Of a stretch of 64,000 bases of DNA, positions 1 to 8,413 are shown piece by piece. Position 1 is the stretch's first letter. Each line of letters begins with the position of its first letter. Made by a program: the position numbers and the translations under genes. A model generated the notes under the pieces. That model was not told the origin of the DNA, did not search any database, and saw nothing but the letters and a program-made list of their open reading frames with translations. Origin of the DNA: Micromonospora inyonensis (GTDB lineage Bacteria; Actinomycetota; Actinomycetes; Mycobacteriales; Micromonosporaceae); the NCBI RefSeq assembly GCF_900091415.1, contig NZ_FMHU01000002.1, forward strand, positions 2,294,001 through 2,358,000, given 5' to 3'.

Positions 1-188
1 ATGGTCTTCGAGCCAGGATAAGGACTGACCTTCTGAAGCCGGGAGTCAAGCTGCCAAGCACGCGGATGCTTGTGGACCAGTACTCGACAGACTCCGCCCC
101 GCTACGACGGGCCGTGAACCTGATGATCGAGACTAGCCCCTGGTACGCCTGGACCGGACGCGGACCCGTCGGCGCACCCGCCTGCTGA
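1..188 (+). CDS. GntR-family winged-helix regulator, C-terminal part (starts left of window)
   Basis: The frame is open from the window edge and stops at TGA 186-188. It reads as a GntR-type winged helix: IRTDLLKPGVKLPST (the usual I-x-G-x-LxPGxxLPS element), then a helix with R/A positions like the recognition helix, then a wing ending WTGRGPVGAPAC. No ligand-binding domain follows, so it is either the short DNA-binding-only GntR type common in actinomycetes, or the HTH sits at the C-terminus. An internal ATG exists at 66, but the conserved motif begins upstream of it, so the true start is outside the window. A perfect hairpin follows 12 nt after the stop. Confidence 0.6.
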   Translation, partial: GLRARIRTDLLKPGVKLPSTRMLVDQYSTDSAPLRRAVNLMIETSPWYAWTGRGPVGAPAC

Positions 189-199
189 ACCGACAGCGA

Positions 200-240
200 C
201 CGGCCCGGCTGCCACCGCACCATCGTGGCAGCCGGGCCGG
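200..240 (+). terminator. Strong GC-rich hairpin terminator after the GntR gene
   Basis: A perfect 16-bp stem (CCGGCCCGGCTGCCAC at 200-215 pairing with 225-240) has a 9-nt loop. There is no T-run, which is usual for actinomycete terminators. It can act on both strands. Nothing recognisable lies between 241 and 454. Confidence 0.75.
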
Positions 241-454
241 GCTGCGTACGCGCCGATCGCGGCTCCACCGAGCAACGGACCGGGCGATGGTCCGGGGCAC
301 GCCGGCTCACCGCCACCGGGCGTCGAGCCGTACGGCGTCACCCCTGGGCCTTCAGCTACGCCTGGAACGCGCCCGGCTGGCGACACGACTGCGTCACTGA
401 GTCGGAGCGGGTGGAAGGAGCTCGCCGATCCGGCGGCCCACGTGGCCCGCCGGA

Positions 455-2341
455 TCAGGCCGGTAGGGGCAGCTCCTGCCGGTAGAAGATGTCGATGTCG
501 ACCTCTTCCCCGCCGACGGTCAGCGTGTCCCAGGCTCCGCTGGCCAGCAGGGTCCGTACCGTCTCGCCCTTCAGCGTCCGCAGGTGGTCCCGGAGCACCT
601 GGTCGTCGGGCAGGCCGCTGAGGCGGGACGACAGCCGGGCGCGGATCTCGCGCATCCGCTCCATGAGCGCCTCGATGTCGGCCTCGCGGTCCGGACCGTC
701 CGTCGCCGGGGCACCGCTGCTCCCGGCGATCACGTCGGCGATGACGTCCTTGATGGCGCGGTTGGCACCCCGCTCGTCGGTGGTCACCATCGCGTTCCAC
801 GCCCGGCTCTTGTGCCGGTACTGGAGCATCGACACCGCCGCCTCGTGCCGGACGAAGTCGGCGTCCCGGAAGGGCCTGCCGTTCCAGCCGCTGGCCAGCG
901 ACCGGGCCAGGGAGATGGCCGACGCCAGCCCACTGTTGAGCCCACGGCCGGGCCAGAAGTGGATCGAGTTGGCGGCGTCCCCCAGCAGGAAGCCGTAGGT
1001 GCCCGGGGTGGTCGACGTCGGGGCGTACAGCCGGGCGGTGAAGCGTGGGCGCTGCACCATGTCCAGGCGGAAGGCGGTGACGGCACTCAGGTTCTCCGGC
1101 GCGACCCCGAAGAACGCCAACCCCTCCGTCACCCGCTTCCACAACGGCGAGCCCTTGATCAGGGCGGGCAGGAACAGCGTCCCGTGGGTGGAGCACTGGA
1201 AGTCGCCGTCGTCCTCCCGGGCCATCAGGCAGGGCCGGGAGGCGATGCAGTCCTTGAACTCACGACGGACCGGGTCGAGCCCGACGACCTCGGCGGCCTC
1301 GGCGTCGGTGAGGCGCATGTTCAGGAAGCCCTCGCCGCTCAGGGAGTTGAGCAGGAAGCGGTTCTGGGCCACGGTCAGCAGGACGCTCATCGCGTCCGGC
1401 AGGTCGGACTTCACCCGCAGGCCCAGGACGACGTCCTGGAGGTGCCGGCCGTCCAGGGAGTAGATCGAACTGTCGGCGACGCCGAACTTCGTGGTGAAGT
1501 GCTCGCGGGTACGAGACCGCGCACCCTCGCAGATGGCGAGCACATGCTCCTGGGCGATGATCTCGTGCTGCTCGGCGGCGTCGAACCGGGTCGGCACCAG
1601 CCGAATCCGCTCGGGCTTCTCGTTCGCCAACTCCAGGAGCCTGTCCTCGATGTAGGCGATCCGGATGTTCCGGGGGCCGTAGCCACGGATCGAGTCGGGA
1701 CCCGACGGCCACATCTCCGAGTACGCGCCAGGGACGAAGAGCCGCTCCTGCACCTCCTCGGGGAGGTTGAGGTACTGGCGACTCTGGACGGTCACCACCT
1801 GCTGCCGCCGTACGTTGCCCTGCGCCTCGTTCTTCCACACGATGCGCGGGCCGTCCTGGATCCAGCGGCCGTCGTACACGGTGACGGCGACCCGGTGACC
1901 CAGCAGACGTTCGAGGAGCAGGGCCAGGCTCAGCCCGACCGGTCCGCCGCCGGAGACGGTGACCCGCAGAACGGGGCCCGGGTCGACGACCGCGGTCGGC
2001 TCGGCGGCGGGTTGGAAGAGGGTCAGGTCGGAGATCATCGTGGTCACGTCGGCCGTGACCTCGAAGCAGAACGTCTCGTCGGTGATCGTGATCAGGTCGC
2101 CGTGCTGGAGGACGTGCGAGGTCACCTTCCGGCCGTTGACCAGCGTGCCGTTGCGGCTGCCCCGGTCGTAGAGCACGTAGCCGCGCTCCTCGCGCACCAC
2201 CTCGGCGTGAAAACGGGAGACGCCCTTGCTGGCGATCACCACGTCGTTGTCGCTCAGGCGACCGAAGGTGAACCGGGTGTCGCCGACCGGAATCCGCCGA
2301 CCGGCAAGGGGCCCTTTACGCCCCACGATCTCAGCTACCAC
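455..2341 (-). CDS. FHA domain fused to FAD-dependent monooxygenase-like protein
   Basis: A 628-aa protein with GTG start at 2341. Residues 1-100 are a forkhead-associated domain, with GR at 27-28, the SRFHAE phosphothreonine-binding motif near 42-47 and the N of GSRNG at 64. From about residue 125 a flavoprotein fold of the p-hydroxybenzoate-hydroxylase type begins: the dinucleotide-binding loop SGGGPVG (130-136) and the second FAD motif GDAAN (454-458), followed by PGRGLNSGL. The protein ends in a helical tail. FHA domains bind phosphothreonine peptides, so the architecture suggests a flavin enzyme recruited or controlled by a Ser/Thr kinase. The substrate is unknown. It stands alone, separated from its upstream neighbour by about 490 nt without a gene. 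The family call is solid; the function is inferred. Confidence 0.8.
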   Translation of the reverse strand: MVAEIVGRKGPLAGRRIPVGDTRFTFGRLSDNDVVIASKGVSRFHAEVVREERGYVLYDRGSRNGTLVNGRKVTSHVLQHGDLITITDETFCFEVTADVTTMISDLTLFQPAAEPTAVVDPGPVLRVTVSGGGPVGLSLALLLERLLGHRVAVTVYDGRWIQDGPRIVWKNEAQGNVRRQQVVTVQSRQYLNLPEEVQERLFVPGAYSEMWPSGPDSIRGYGPRNIRIAYIEDRLLELANEKPERIRLVPTRFDAAEQHEIIAQEHVLAICEGARSRTREHFTTKFGVADSSIYSLDGRHLQDVVLGLRVKSDLPDAMSVLLTVAQNRFLLNSLSGEGFLNMRLTDAEAAEVVGLDPVRREFKDCIASRPCLMAREDDGDFQCSTHGTLFLPALIKGSPLWKRVTEGLAFFGVAPENLSAVTAFRLDMVQRPRFTARLYAPTSTTPGTYGFLLGDAANSIHFWPGRGLNSGLASAISLARSLASGWNGRPFRDADFVRHEAAVSMLQYRHKSRAWNAMVTTDERGANRAIKDVIADVIAGSSGAPATDGPDREADIEALMERMREIRARLSSRLSGLPDDQVLRDHLRTLKGETVRTLLASGAWDTLTVGGEEVDIDIFYRQELPLPA

Positions 2342-2833
2342 TCGGTCCGGGCCTTTCTGCGGGCATCGACGAGGTCACGGGCTTACGACAGAGGCCGGCT
2401 CACAGAACGTGAAGGCCATGATCCTTGCGGAAGCATGTGCACTCTAACCACCCCACCCGCACCCGGTAAGTCGGCCTACAGGCTCATTCGGATCGGGTTG
2501 CCGACAGGAAAAACCGCTTGCCGGACAAGCCGATCCGCCCGTACAGCGGACCGCCGCGCCCCCTGCCCCTCCGCCACCCGGGCATCCAGTTCACTCGTCC
2601 GCAACCTCGCCCCTGACCGGACGCAGCGCCGCCCCCTCAAGGACACCGAGACGCCGTGACCTGTGTAGGGGCCTTCAGGCGGTGGTCGCGATGCGTCCGA
2701 CGCACAGAGTGCTGGTAACCACCGAACCGGTCCTGCGCCACTGCCCGGAGCTGCCGACAGTGCTGCATGGCGCGGCGTCACGACTGCTCGGCAACGTGCC
2801 GACGGAGACAGCGGCTGGCGTTGCATCCGGTCC
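2342..2833. other. Gene-poor interval upstream of the FHA-monooxygenase gene
   Basis: No coding frame here has family resemblance, although antisense frames are open through GC bias. It must hold the promoter of the minus-strand FHA gene. On the minus strand a short stem (GCTTG/CAAGC at 2516-2530) is followed by a T-run at 2513-2509, a possible end for the esterase operon transcript. Confidence 0.4.
2509..2530 (-). terminator. Weak intrinsic terminator candidate
   Basis: Read on the minus strand: GCTTG, 5-nt loop, CAAGC, then CGG and TTTTT. The stem is only 5 bp. Its position downstream of the esterase and DAO-remnant operon and upstream of the FHA gene makes sense for a terminator. Confidence 0.35.
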
Positions 2834-3135
2834 TCACGTGCGCCCGGACACAACGCCTCGTCCGAGTTCAGGCTCAGCCATCACCGTGCCCGAGTTCGCG
2901 GTGTTTCGGATGCGCTTCCGGGAGAACGCACCCAGGTCGATCTCCAGGTTGATCAGCTCCGTCATCATCTGCCCCACGGCCGGCGCGTTCTTGAACTGGT
3001 TGTCGCTCGTTCCGATCGCGAGGTAGTAGCCCTCGGGTTCGGTGCGGTCGTAGATCGGAGTCCGATCGGCGGTGGAGAAGCTGAACCGAACGGTCACACC
3101 CGCCCCGATCACGACCACATCGGCACTGACACGTC
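2834..3135 (-). pseudogene. DAO-family FAD oxidoreductase with the middle deleted
   Basis: The reading frame begins with a Rossmann FAD start, SADVVVIGAGV, and after a few residues passes directly into the C-terminal signature of glycine/D-amino-acid-oxidase-type flavoproteins (TPIYDR..., GYYLAIGTS, FKNAPAVGQMM, then a tail to TGA at 2834). A full-length member has roughly 370-480 residues, so about 300 residues between the N-terminal dinucleotide loop and the C-terminal block are missing and the product cannot fold as an oxidase. It follows the esterase gene on the same strand with almost no gap and was probably the third gene of the TetR-flanked operon. No in-frame conventional start is visible immediately upstream. 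Confidence 0.65.
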
Positions 3136-3141
3136 GTGCTC

Positions 3142-3996
3142 TCAGAGAGCACGGCAGGTCCGGAGGTAGCTGAGGAACGAGGCCTGCAGGCCGGTCACGT
3201 GCGTTTCGCGCAGGACCGCACTGGTGACGGCTCCGCCGCGGGCGGTCAGGCGGTGCAGGAAGGTGGCCGTGTGCTTCGTGAGGTTCTGGTAGACGGCCAG
3301 GTCTCCGAGAAGCTCACGGTCGTTGACGGTGAGGTGAAGCTTGGCGGCAGGCAGGCTGTCGCCCATCTTTTCGAGCTGGGCGAAGACCTGACTGTCTTCA
3401 CTGACAATGCCGGGACTGCCTGCTCCGATGCTCTCGAAGAGCGCACTTCCGGTGAGCCAGGCGTAGAGACCGAACAGGCCGCCGTAGGAGTAGCCGAAGA
3501 GGCCGTGACCGCTCACGGCCGTGCCGTAGTCGTGTTCGATCCGGGGGTGGAGTTCCGCAGTAAGGAAGCTCAGGAACGCGTCGGCGCGGGGAGCGCGTAG
3601 CTCGGCGAGATAGGCGTCGGCTTCCTCGCGTGTCATCAGGCCCCTCTGGAGTGCCATCTCCACCGCATCGACGAATTCCTTCGCGACGGGCTCGCCGGGT
3701 GGCACGAGGTCCCTGTTGCGCAGCCGTTCCCAGTGCCGGGCTTCCTCGCCCGCGTAGCCGACGCTGACCTGGATGTAGGGCTGGATCCGCTGCATGGGGT
3801 CCCGCTGGGTGACGATGAGCGGAGCCGTCATGCCCACGGCCCAGTTGCCGTCGAGCACGTACACGACAGGCGCTCGCGTCGCGGCGGGGTCGTAGCCCGG
3901 TGGCGTGGTGACCCAGACGCCGTAGTCGTGCCCTCTGCGGGAACGCGTCTCGAAATAGTCTGTGTCGGCGAGGCAGCCCTGCCACAGGGCGCTCAT
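3142..3996 (-). CDS. Alpha/beta-hydrolase esterase (PF00756-type putative esterase)
   Basis: 284 aa. It has the layout of esterase-D/IroE-like serine hydrolases: an N-terminal strand VVYVLDGNW, the nucleophile elbow FGYSYGG (Ser170), and a C-terminal His266 (ETHVTGL) as the likely catalytic His. No signal peptide is present. The ATG at 3996 overlaps the stop of the upstream amidohydrolase remnant (ATGA), so its translation is coupled to a broken gene. A perfect 8-bp hairpin (3135-3153) covers the last codons. The neighbours (amidohydrolase, DAO flavoprotein, divergent TetR) suggest degradation of an ester or amide compound. It is the only intact enzyme gene left in that operon. Confidence 0.8.
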   Translation of the reverse strand: MSALWQGCLADTDYFETRSRRGHDYGVWVTTPPGYDPAATRAPVVYVLDGNWAVGMTAPLIVTQRDPMQRIQPYIQVSVGYAGEEARHWERLRNRDLVPPGEPVAKEFVDAVEMALQRGLMTREEADAYLAELRAPRADAFLSFLTAELHPRIEHDYGTAVSGHGLFGYSYGGLFGLYAWLTGSALFESIGAGSPGIVSEDSQVFAQLEKMGDSLPAAKLHLTVNDRELLGDLAVYQNLTKHTATFLHRLTARGGAVTSAVLRETHVTGLQASFLSYLRTCRAL

Positions 3997-4454
3997 CGCA
4001 GGTCCTCAACCACGCGTCCGGGAGCGATGCCCCCCACCTCGCTGGACAGGCCGAGGATCTCGGCAGTGGCGTTCGTGGCCGCCACGAGAGCTTCCATCGG
4101 TGTCTCGAGTTCCGCGCGCAATCCGAGCTCCTCGCCTCGACGGTTCTGAGCCGGGCCGATGAGATCGGAAGCCAGCCCGATCCGCACTCCGGCCTCCGTG
4201 GCGACAGCGAGCACCCCGGTCATCCGCTCCCGAACCCCGGCCTCGACCGCGTTCCGGACGCCTTCGTTGTTGTGGGCGTGGACAGTCACGCAGGTGCCAC
4301 GTGCCGCAGCTTCCTGAACAGCGACGACGATCCCTTCCACGGTGAACTGGGTGTCGGTCAGCCGGTCATGGGCGCCGACTGTCTGAAAACGTCCCACGAG
4401 TCGTCCCCTCCGTCGTTGCGAGCCGACTGAGACCATGTGGAAGCACCACGGCAC
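3993..4454 (-). pseudogene. Amidohydrolase (imidazolonepropionase-like) with internal deletions
   Basis: Recognisable pieces of a metal-dependent amidohydrolase are joined out of context: the region around the metal-ligand His (VTVHAHNNEGVRNAVEAGV) runs straight into the C-terminal block (GVRIGLASDLIG, MEALVAATNATAEILGL, GGIAPGRVVEDL). The segment with the remaining metal ligands (IEHG and onwards) and the first 150 or so residues are missing, and the N-terminus (residues 1-30) is not family-like. About 153 residues remain of an expected 400. The frame is still open and its stop overlaps the esterase start, so it may serve only to couple translation. Confidence 0.65.
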
Positions 4455-4484
4455 CGCCAGTCGCTCTTTTCCAATGGATAAACT

Positions 4485-5087
4485 GTGGGAGTGATCCTGT
4501 CAAGCGCGGAACGCAAAGGCGACGCACGCGAGCGTCTCCTGGCCCGCCTCCTCGACACCTTCGAGGAGGCGCTTCCCTCACCGGAGATGTCGCTCCGCGA
4601 GATCGCCGCCAGGACCCAGACCAGCCACGCCCTCCTGCGGTACCACTTCGGGTCGCTCTCGGGCGTCTTGGCGGCCATGCTCAGGGCACAGCGATCTCGT
4701 GACAACGAGGCACTCTTCGAGGCCGCCCACCAAGGCAGTTTCGACGACCTCGTCGTGGCGATCTGGCGGGTCTACACTCGACCGGAGCAGTTGTCGCGTG
4801 TCCGTGGCTTCTTTCACGTCGTCGGGCTGGCCGCGTACCGCCCGGAGGACTTCCGCGAGTTCATCGACTCGCTCGACGACCTGACCAAGATGCTGGCCTC
4901 GCTGGCGGAACGCGAAGGGCTCGACGCCAGGGAAGCGCTGACTCTGGCCACCGTCACCATTGCCGCGATACGTGGTCTGCTCTTGCAGGAGGTTCTGACA
5001 CCAACAGCCCACTCGGAGGACGCGGTGCCCTTGATCCTGCGCATAAGCAAGGACCGGTCCGTTCCACGGACACACCCGGGGCCTTGA
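4485..5087 (+). CDS. TetR-family transcriptional regulator
   Basis: 200 aa from GTG 4485; GTG 4491 is an alternative. The N-terminal HTH reads MSLREIAARTQTSHALLRYHFGS, the typical TetR recognition-helix region ending in YHFG. The C-terminal ligand domain is variable and rich in helices. It is divergent from the amidohydrolase-esterase-DAO operon, with only about 30 nt between the opposing frames, so the likely role is repression of that operon and of itself. The regulator appears intact although two of its three presumed target genes are broken. Confidence 0.8.
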   Translation: MGVILSSAERKGDARERLLARLLDTFEEALPSPEMSLREIAARTQTSHALLRYHFGSLSGVLAAMLRAQRSRDNEALFEAAHQGSFDDLVVAIWRVYTRPEQLSRVRGFFHVVGLAAYRPEDFREFIDSLDDLTKMLASLAEREGLDAREALTLATVTIAAIRGLLLQEVLTPTAHSEDAVPLILRISKDRSVPRTHPGP

Positions 5088-5102
5088 GCAGGTAGCCGCC
5101 CC

Positions 5103-5675
5103 TCACCACCACGTGCGCCCTCTCGACGCCCGAACAGCGTCGGCACCCGCTTCACCTCTTGCCCTTGGGCCGCGCCACCCACCCCTGCCGATGGTGCCGG
5201 GCCGGACGATCAGCGCACGGTCCCGCGGATAGACCAGGTGTACGGCCTCCTCGCAGCCGACCTTGCGGGCCCCGTAGCGGCGGTGGTCGGCGGGGTCGCC
5301 CTCCTCGTCCGGTTCGCCCGGGTGGCGCGGCGAGTCCTCGTGCACCGGGACCCACTTCCAGTCCGGGTAGACCGAGACGCTGGAGACGAAGGCGTAGAAC
5401 CCGGTGCCGGGGGCCAGGACCCGGGCGGTCCGCAGGACGTCCGCCGGGACCAGCCCGGACGGGTCGACCACCGCGTCGAAGGAACGCCCGTGCAGCGCGC
5501 CGAGCCCACCGTCGTGGCCCCGGTCGCCCCGGACCGCCTCCACGCCGGGGGTGTCCGGGCCGGTCCGGCCCCGGTTGAGGGTGGTCACGGCGTGGCCCCG
5601 GGCGAGGGCGTCGGCGACGATCGCGCGACCGACGAAGGAGGTGCCGCCCAGGACCAGGATCCGCATGCCGGCCAT
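5103..5675 (-). pseudogene. NAD-dependent epimerase/dehydratase (extended SDR), 3'-truncated
   Basis: Residues 1-165 match the N-terminal half of atypical extended SDRs: MRILVLGGTSFVGRAI nucleotide-binding loop, DPSGL, FVSSVSVYPDW, and YGARKVGCE as the YxxxK catalytic site, ending near LIVRPGTIGRG. After that the sequence stops resembling the family and the frame ends at 5103, giving 190 aa versus about 330. The start overlaps the PKS stop (TGATG), so it is the last gene of the biosynthetic operon. The deletion removes the substrate-binding half. An alternative is a minimal SDR, but the abrupt loss of homology favours truncation. Confidence 0.6.
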
Positions 5676-8413
5676 CAGCCGCCGTCGCCCGCCGCGCGTC
5701 CCTCGGCGGCCAGCGCCGCCCGCACCGAGCCCGCCAGCTCCGCCACCCCGGGGGCGGCGTACACGCTGCGCAACGGCAGGTCCAGCTCGTAGGTCTCGTT
5801 GATCCGGGCGGCCAGTTCGATCGCCAGCAGCGAGTCGCCGCCCAGGTCGAAGAAGTTGTCGTCCGGTCCGACCTCGGGCACCCCGAAGAGTTCGACGAAG
5901 AGCGCCCGCACCGTGGTCAGGATCGCCTCGTCGGGTACGGCCGGGGCGGTGGCGGCCGCTGCGGCCGTCCCGGCGTCGACCGGCACGGCGGGAGCGGTGT
6001 CCGTGGGCACGGCGGGGCGGACCCCGGTCGGGGCGGGCGCCGGTGTCGGGGCGGGCGCCGGCAGGTAGGAGCGCCGTTCGAAGGGGTAGGTCGGCAGGGA
6101 CACCCGGTGGCGCCGCTCCCCCTCGTACAGCCGCCAGCGCGGGTCCAGCCCCGCCGCCCAGAGCCGGCCGAGGGTGGTGAGGACGGCGGCGTACGTCGAT
6201 CCGTGTACCGGCGTCGGCAGCGTGGCCAGGACGGTGTGCCGGCGTACCGCGTCCGGGCGCGCGGCGAGCCGGTCGGTGAGGGTCGTGCCCCGCCCCACCT
6301 CGAGCAGCGTCAACGCGCGCCAGTCGAGCAGCGTGTCGAGCGCGGCGTCGACAGAGCCGGCGGCATCGGCGTGCGCCACCCAGTGACCGGCCGGGTCGAC
6401 GGCCTGCCGGGTGTCCATCCAGCCACCGGTCAGGTCGGACACCCACGGCAGTGCGGGCCGGCGCGCGGGCACCCTGCGCGCGAGCGCCGCGAGCTCCTCC
6501 CGGGCGGTGGCACCGTCGGGCCGGACCCGGGCCCGCTGCGCCACCAGCGGCAGGGCCTCGTCGTGGCGGAGCACCCCGGCCACGCACGCGGCGGTGTACG
6601 CCCCGGTGCCCTCTCCGGCCACCGCGACGGGTGCCACCCCCCAGTGCCGCCAGAGCGCGGCCAGCGCGTACTGGACGACGAAGGTCACGCACGCCCCGAC
6701 CGCCGGGTCGGCCCCGGCGGTGGACGGTTCCCGGCGGAGCACGGCCGCGCGCAGGTCCCCGCCGAGCCCGGCGGGGGCCGCGTGGACGCAGTCGTCGACC
6801 GCGGCCCGGAACACCGGTTCGTGCGCGTACAGCTCGTCCACCGGCGGGTGCGCCGGCTCCCGGTCGGCGAAGAGGTGCACCACGTCGCCGGCGGCCGTAC
6901 CGGTCCGACCGGCGGCGGACGCCGGTCCGGGGACGGTCAGGGCCGCCGCCTGCGCGCCGGAGGCGCACACCACGAACCGGCGGTACGGATGCCCGGCGCG
7001 ACTGTGCTGGAGGGGCCAGGCGGCGTCGGCGAGGTCGGCCCCGTCGCGGGTGGCCACCGCCCGGACCACCCCGGCGGCGGCGGTGTCGAGCGCCCCGGCG
7101 GTGCGGGCCGAGACGGTCAGCAGGTGCCACGGACGGCCGGTCGGCGCTTCCGCGGGCGGTGGGGCCTCCTCGACCACCACGTGGGCGTTCGTCCCGCCGA
7201 TGCCCATGCCGCTGATCCCCGCCCGGCGGACCCCGGCGCGGGGCTCCCAGTCGCAGAGCGTGGTGTTCACGACGAAGGGGCTGGCGTCGAAGTCGATCTT
7301 CCGGTTCGGCTCGCGGAAGTGCAGGCTCGGCGGGATCCGCCGGTGCCGCAGGGCGAGCACGGTCTTGATGAAGCCGGCGACGCCGGCCGCCGTGTCGGCG
7401 TGACCGATGTTCGTCTTGACCGAGCCGATCCGGCAGAACCCGCGCGCGTCGGTGGCACCCCGGAACGCGTTGGTCAGCGCCTCCACCTCGATCGGGTCCC
7501 CCAGCGGGGTGCCGGTGCCGTGCGCCTCCACGTGGCTGATCGAGTCCGCGCTCACCCCGGCGACGGCCTGGGCGGCCCGGACGACCTCGGTCTGCCCGTC
7601 GACGCCGGGCGCGGTGAAACCGACCTTCGCGGCACCGTCGTTGTTGACCGCCGAGCCCCGGACGACGGCGTGGACGTGGTCACCGTCGCGCAGCGCGTCC
7701 TCCAGCCGGCGCAGCACGACCACCCCGACCCCCTCGCCGCTGACGAAGCCGCTGCCGGCCTCGTCGAAGGCGCGCACGTACCCGTCCCGGGACACCGGGC
7801 CGCCCTTGCTCCACGGCACGAGGGCGGCGGGCACGACCGCGGAGACCCCGCCGGCCAGCGCCGCCTCGCAGTCCCCGGCCAGCAGCGCCTGGGCCGCCAG
7901 GTGGATCGCCACCAGCGAGGTGGAGCATCCGGTCTGGACGGTCACCGCCGGGCCGGTCAGGGCGAGCTTGTAGGCGACCCGGGCGGTCAGCAGGTCCATG
8001 GAGTTGGCCAGCCGCACCGCCCAGTCGTCCACGGTCAGGTGCTCCCGCACGTGGCGCTCGTAGGACGACTGCGAGCTGCCGGCGTACACGCCGACCGGCC
8101 AGGGGCAACGGGCCGGGTCGTAGCCGGCGTCCTCCAGTGCCTCCCAGGCGCACTCCAGCAGCAGCCGGTGCTGCGGGTCCAGCATCGTCGCCTCACGCGG
8201 GGTGAAGCCGAAGAACGCCGCGTCGAAGCGGTCCGCCCCGTCGAGGACGCCCCGCCCCGGGGTGTACGTGTGCCCGCCGGACTGGCGTGCCGGGAAGCGG
8301 GTGATGGACTCCTCCCCACCGCTGAGGTTGCGCCAGAACTCGTCGAGGTTCGCGGCCCCCGGGAACCGCCCGGCCATGCCGACGACTGCGATCAGGGTGC
8401 TGTCAGGGTTCAT
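5675..8413 (-). CDS. Type I polyketide synthase module: KS - defective AT (AT0) - ACP
   Basis: 912 aa from ATG 8413. The ketosynthase (1-430) has Cys162 in QTGCSTSL, His297 in EAHGTGT and His337 in KTNIGH, so the condensation triad is complete. QTxCSTSL rather than DTACSSSL is typical of KS domains that follow NRPS-type carriers. Residues 430-780 look like an acyltransferase remnant (start VVHLF, post-AT linker LPTYPFERRSYL), but the GQGSQ loop is absent, the GHSxG nucleophile is GEGTG (no Ser), the YASHS substrate motif is gone and roughly 100 residues of the small subdomain are missing. An Ala/Pro linker leads to an ACP with Ser860 in FFDLGGDSL. Acyl units must come from a trans AT or from a carrier loaded elsewhere. 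The gene overlaps its neighbours on both sides. Confidence 0.85.
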   Translation of the reverse strand: MNPDSTLIAVVGMAGRFPGAANLDEFWRNLSGGEESITRFPARQSGGHTYTPGRGVLDGADRFDAAFFGFTPREATMLDPQHRLLLECAWEALEDAGYDPARCPWPVGVYAGSSQSSYERHVREHLTVDDWAVRLANSMDLLTARVAYKLALTGPAVTVQTGCSTSLVAIHLAAQALLAGDCEAALAGGVSAVVPAALVPWSKGGPVSRDGYVRAFDEAGSGFVSGEGVGVVVLRRLEDALRDGDHVHAVVRGSAVNNDGAAKVGFTAPGVDGQTEVVRAAQAVAGVSADSISHVEAHGTGTPLGDPIEVEALTNAFRGATDARGFCRIGSVKTNIGHADTAAGVAGFIKTVLALRHRRIPPSLHFREPNRKIDFDASPFVVNTTLCDWEPRAGVRRAGISGMGIGGTNAHVVVEEAPPPAEAPTGRPWHLLTVSARTAGALDTAAAGVVRAVATRDGADLADAAWPLQHSRAGHPYRRFVVCASGAQAAALTVPGPASAAGRTGTAAGDVVHLFADREPAHPPVDELYAHEPVFRAAVDDCVHAAPAGLGGDLRAAVLRREPSTAGADPAVGACVTFVVQYALAALWRHWGVAPVAVAGEGTGAYTAACVAGVLRHDEALPLVAQRARVRPDGATAREELAALARRVPARRPALPWVSDLTGGWMDTRQAVDPAGHWVAHADAAGSVDAALDTLLDWRALTLLEVGRGTTLTDRLAARPDAVRRHTVLATLPTPVHGSTYAAVLTTLGRLWAAGLDPRWRLYEGERRHRVSLPTYPFERRSYLPAPAPTPAPAPTGVRPAVPTDTAPAVPVDAGTAAAAATAPAVPDEAILTTVRALFVELFGVPEVGPDDNFFDLGGDSLLAIELAARINETYELDLPLRSVYAAPGVAELAGSVRAALAAEGRAAGDGG

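Noticed and set aside
584..2659. A 691-codon open frame on the plus strand opposite the FHA-monooxygenase gene
   Set aside because: It is a mirror of the real minus-strand gene caused by GC-rich third positions. The translation is low-complexity (Val/Gly/Arg rich) with no domain, and the opposite strand has clear FHA and FAD motifs.
2682..3026. 114-codon plus-strand ORF
   Set aside because: It overlaps, antisense, the DAO remnant that has recognisable flavoprotein C-terminal motifs.
5103..7130. 675-codon minus frame running from the SDR into the PKS region
   Set aside because: Only its last 190 codons (from ATG 5675) match a family. The front part is a shifted reading of the PKS.
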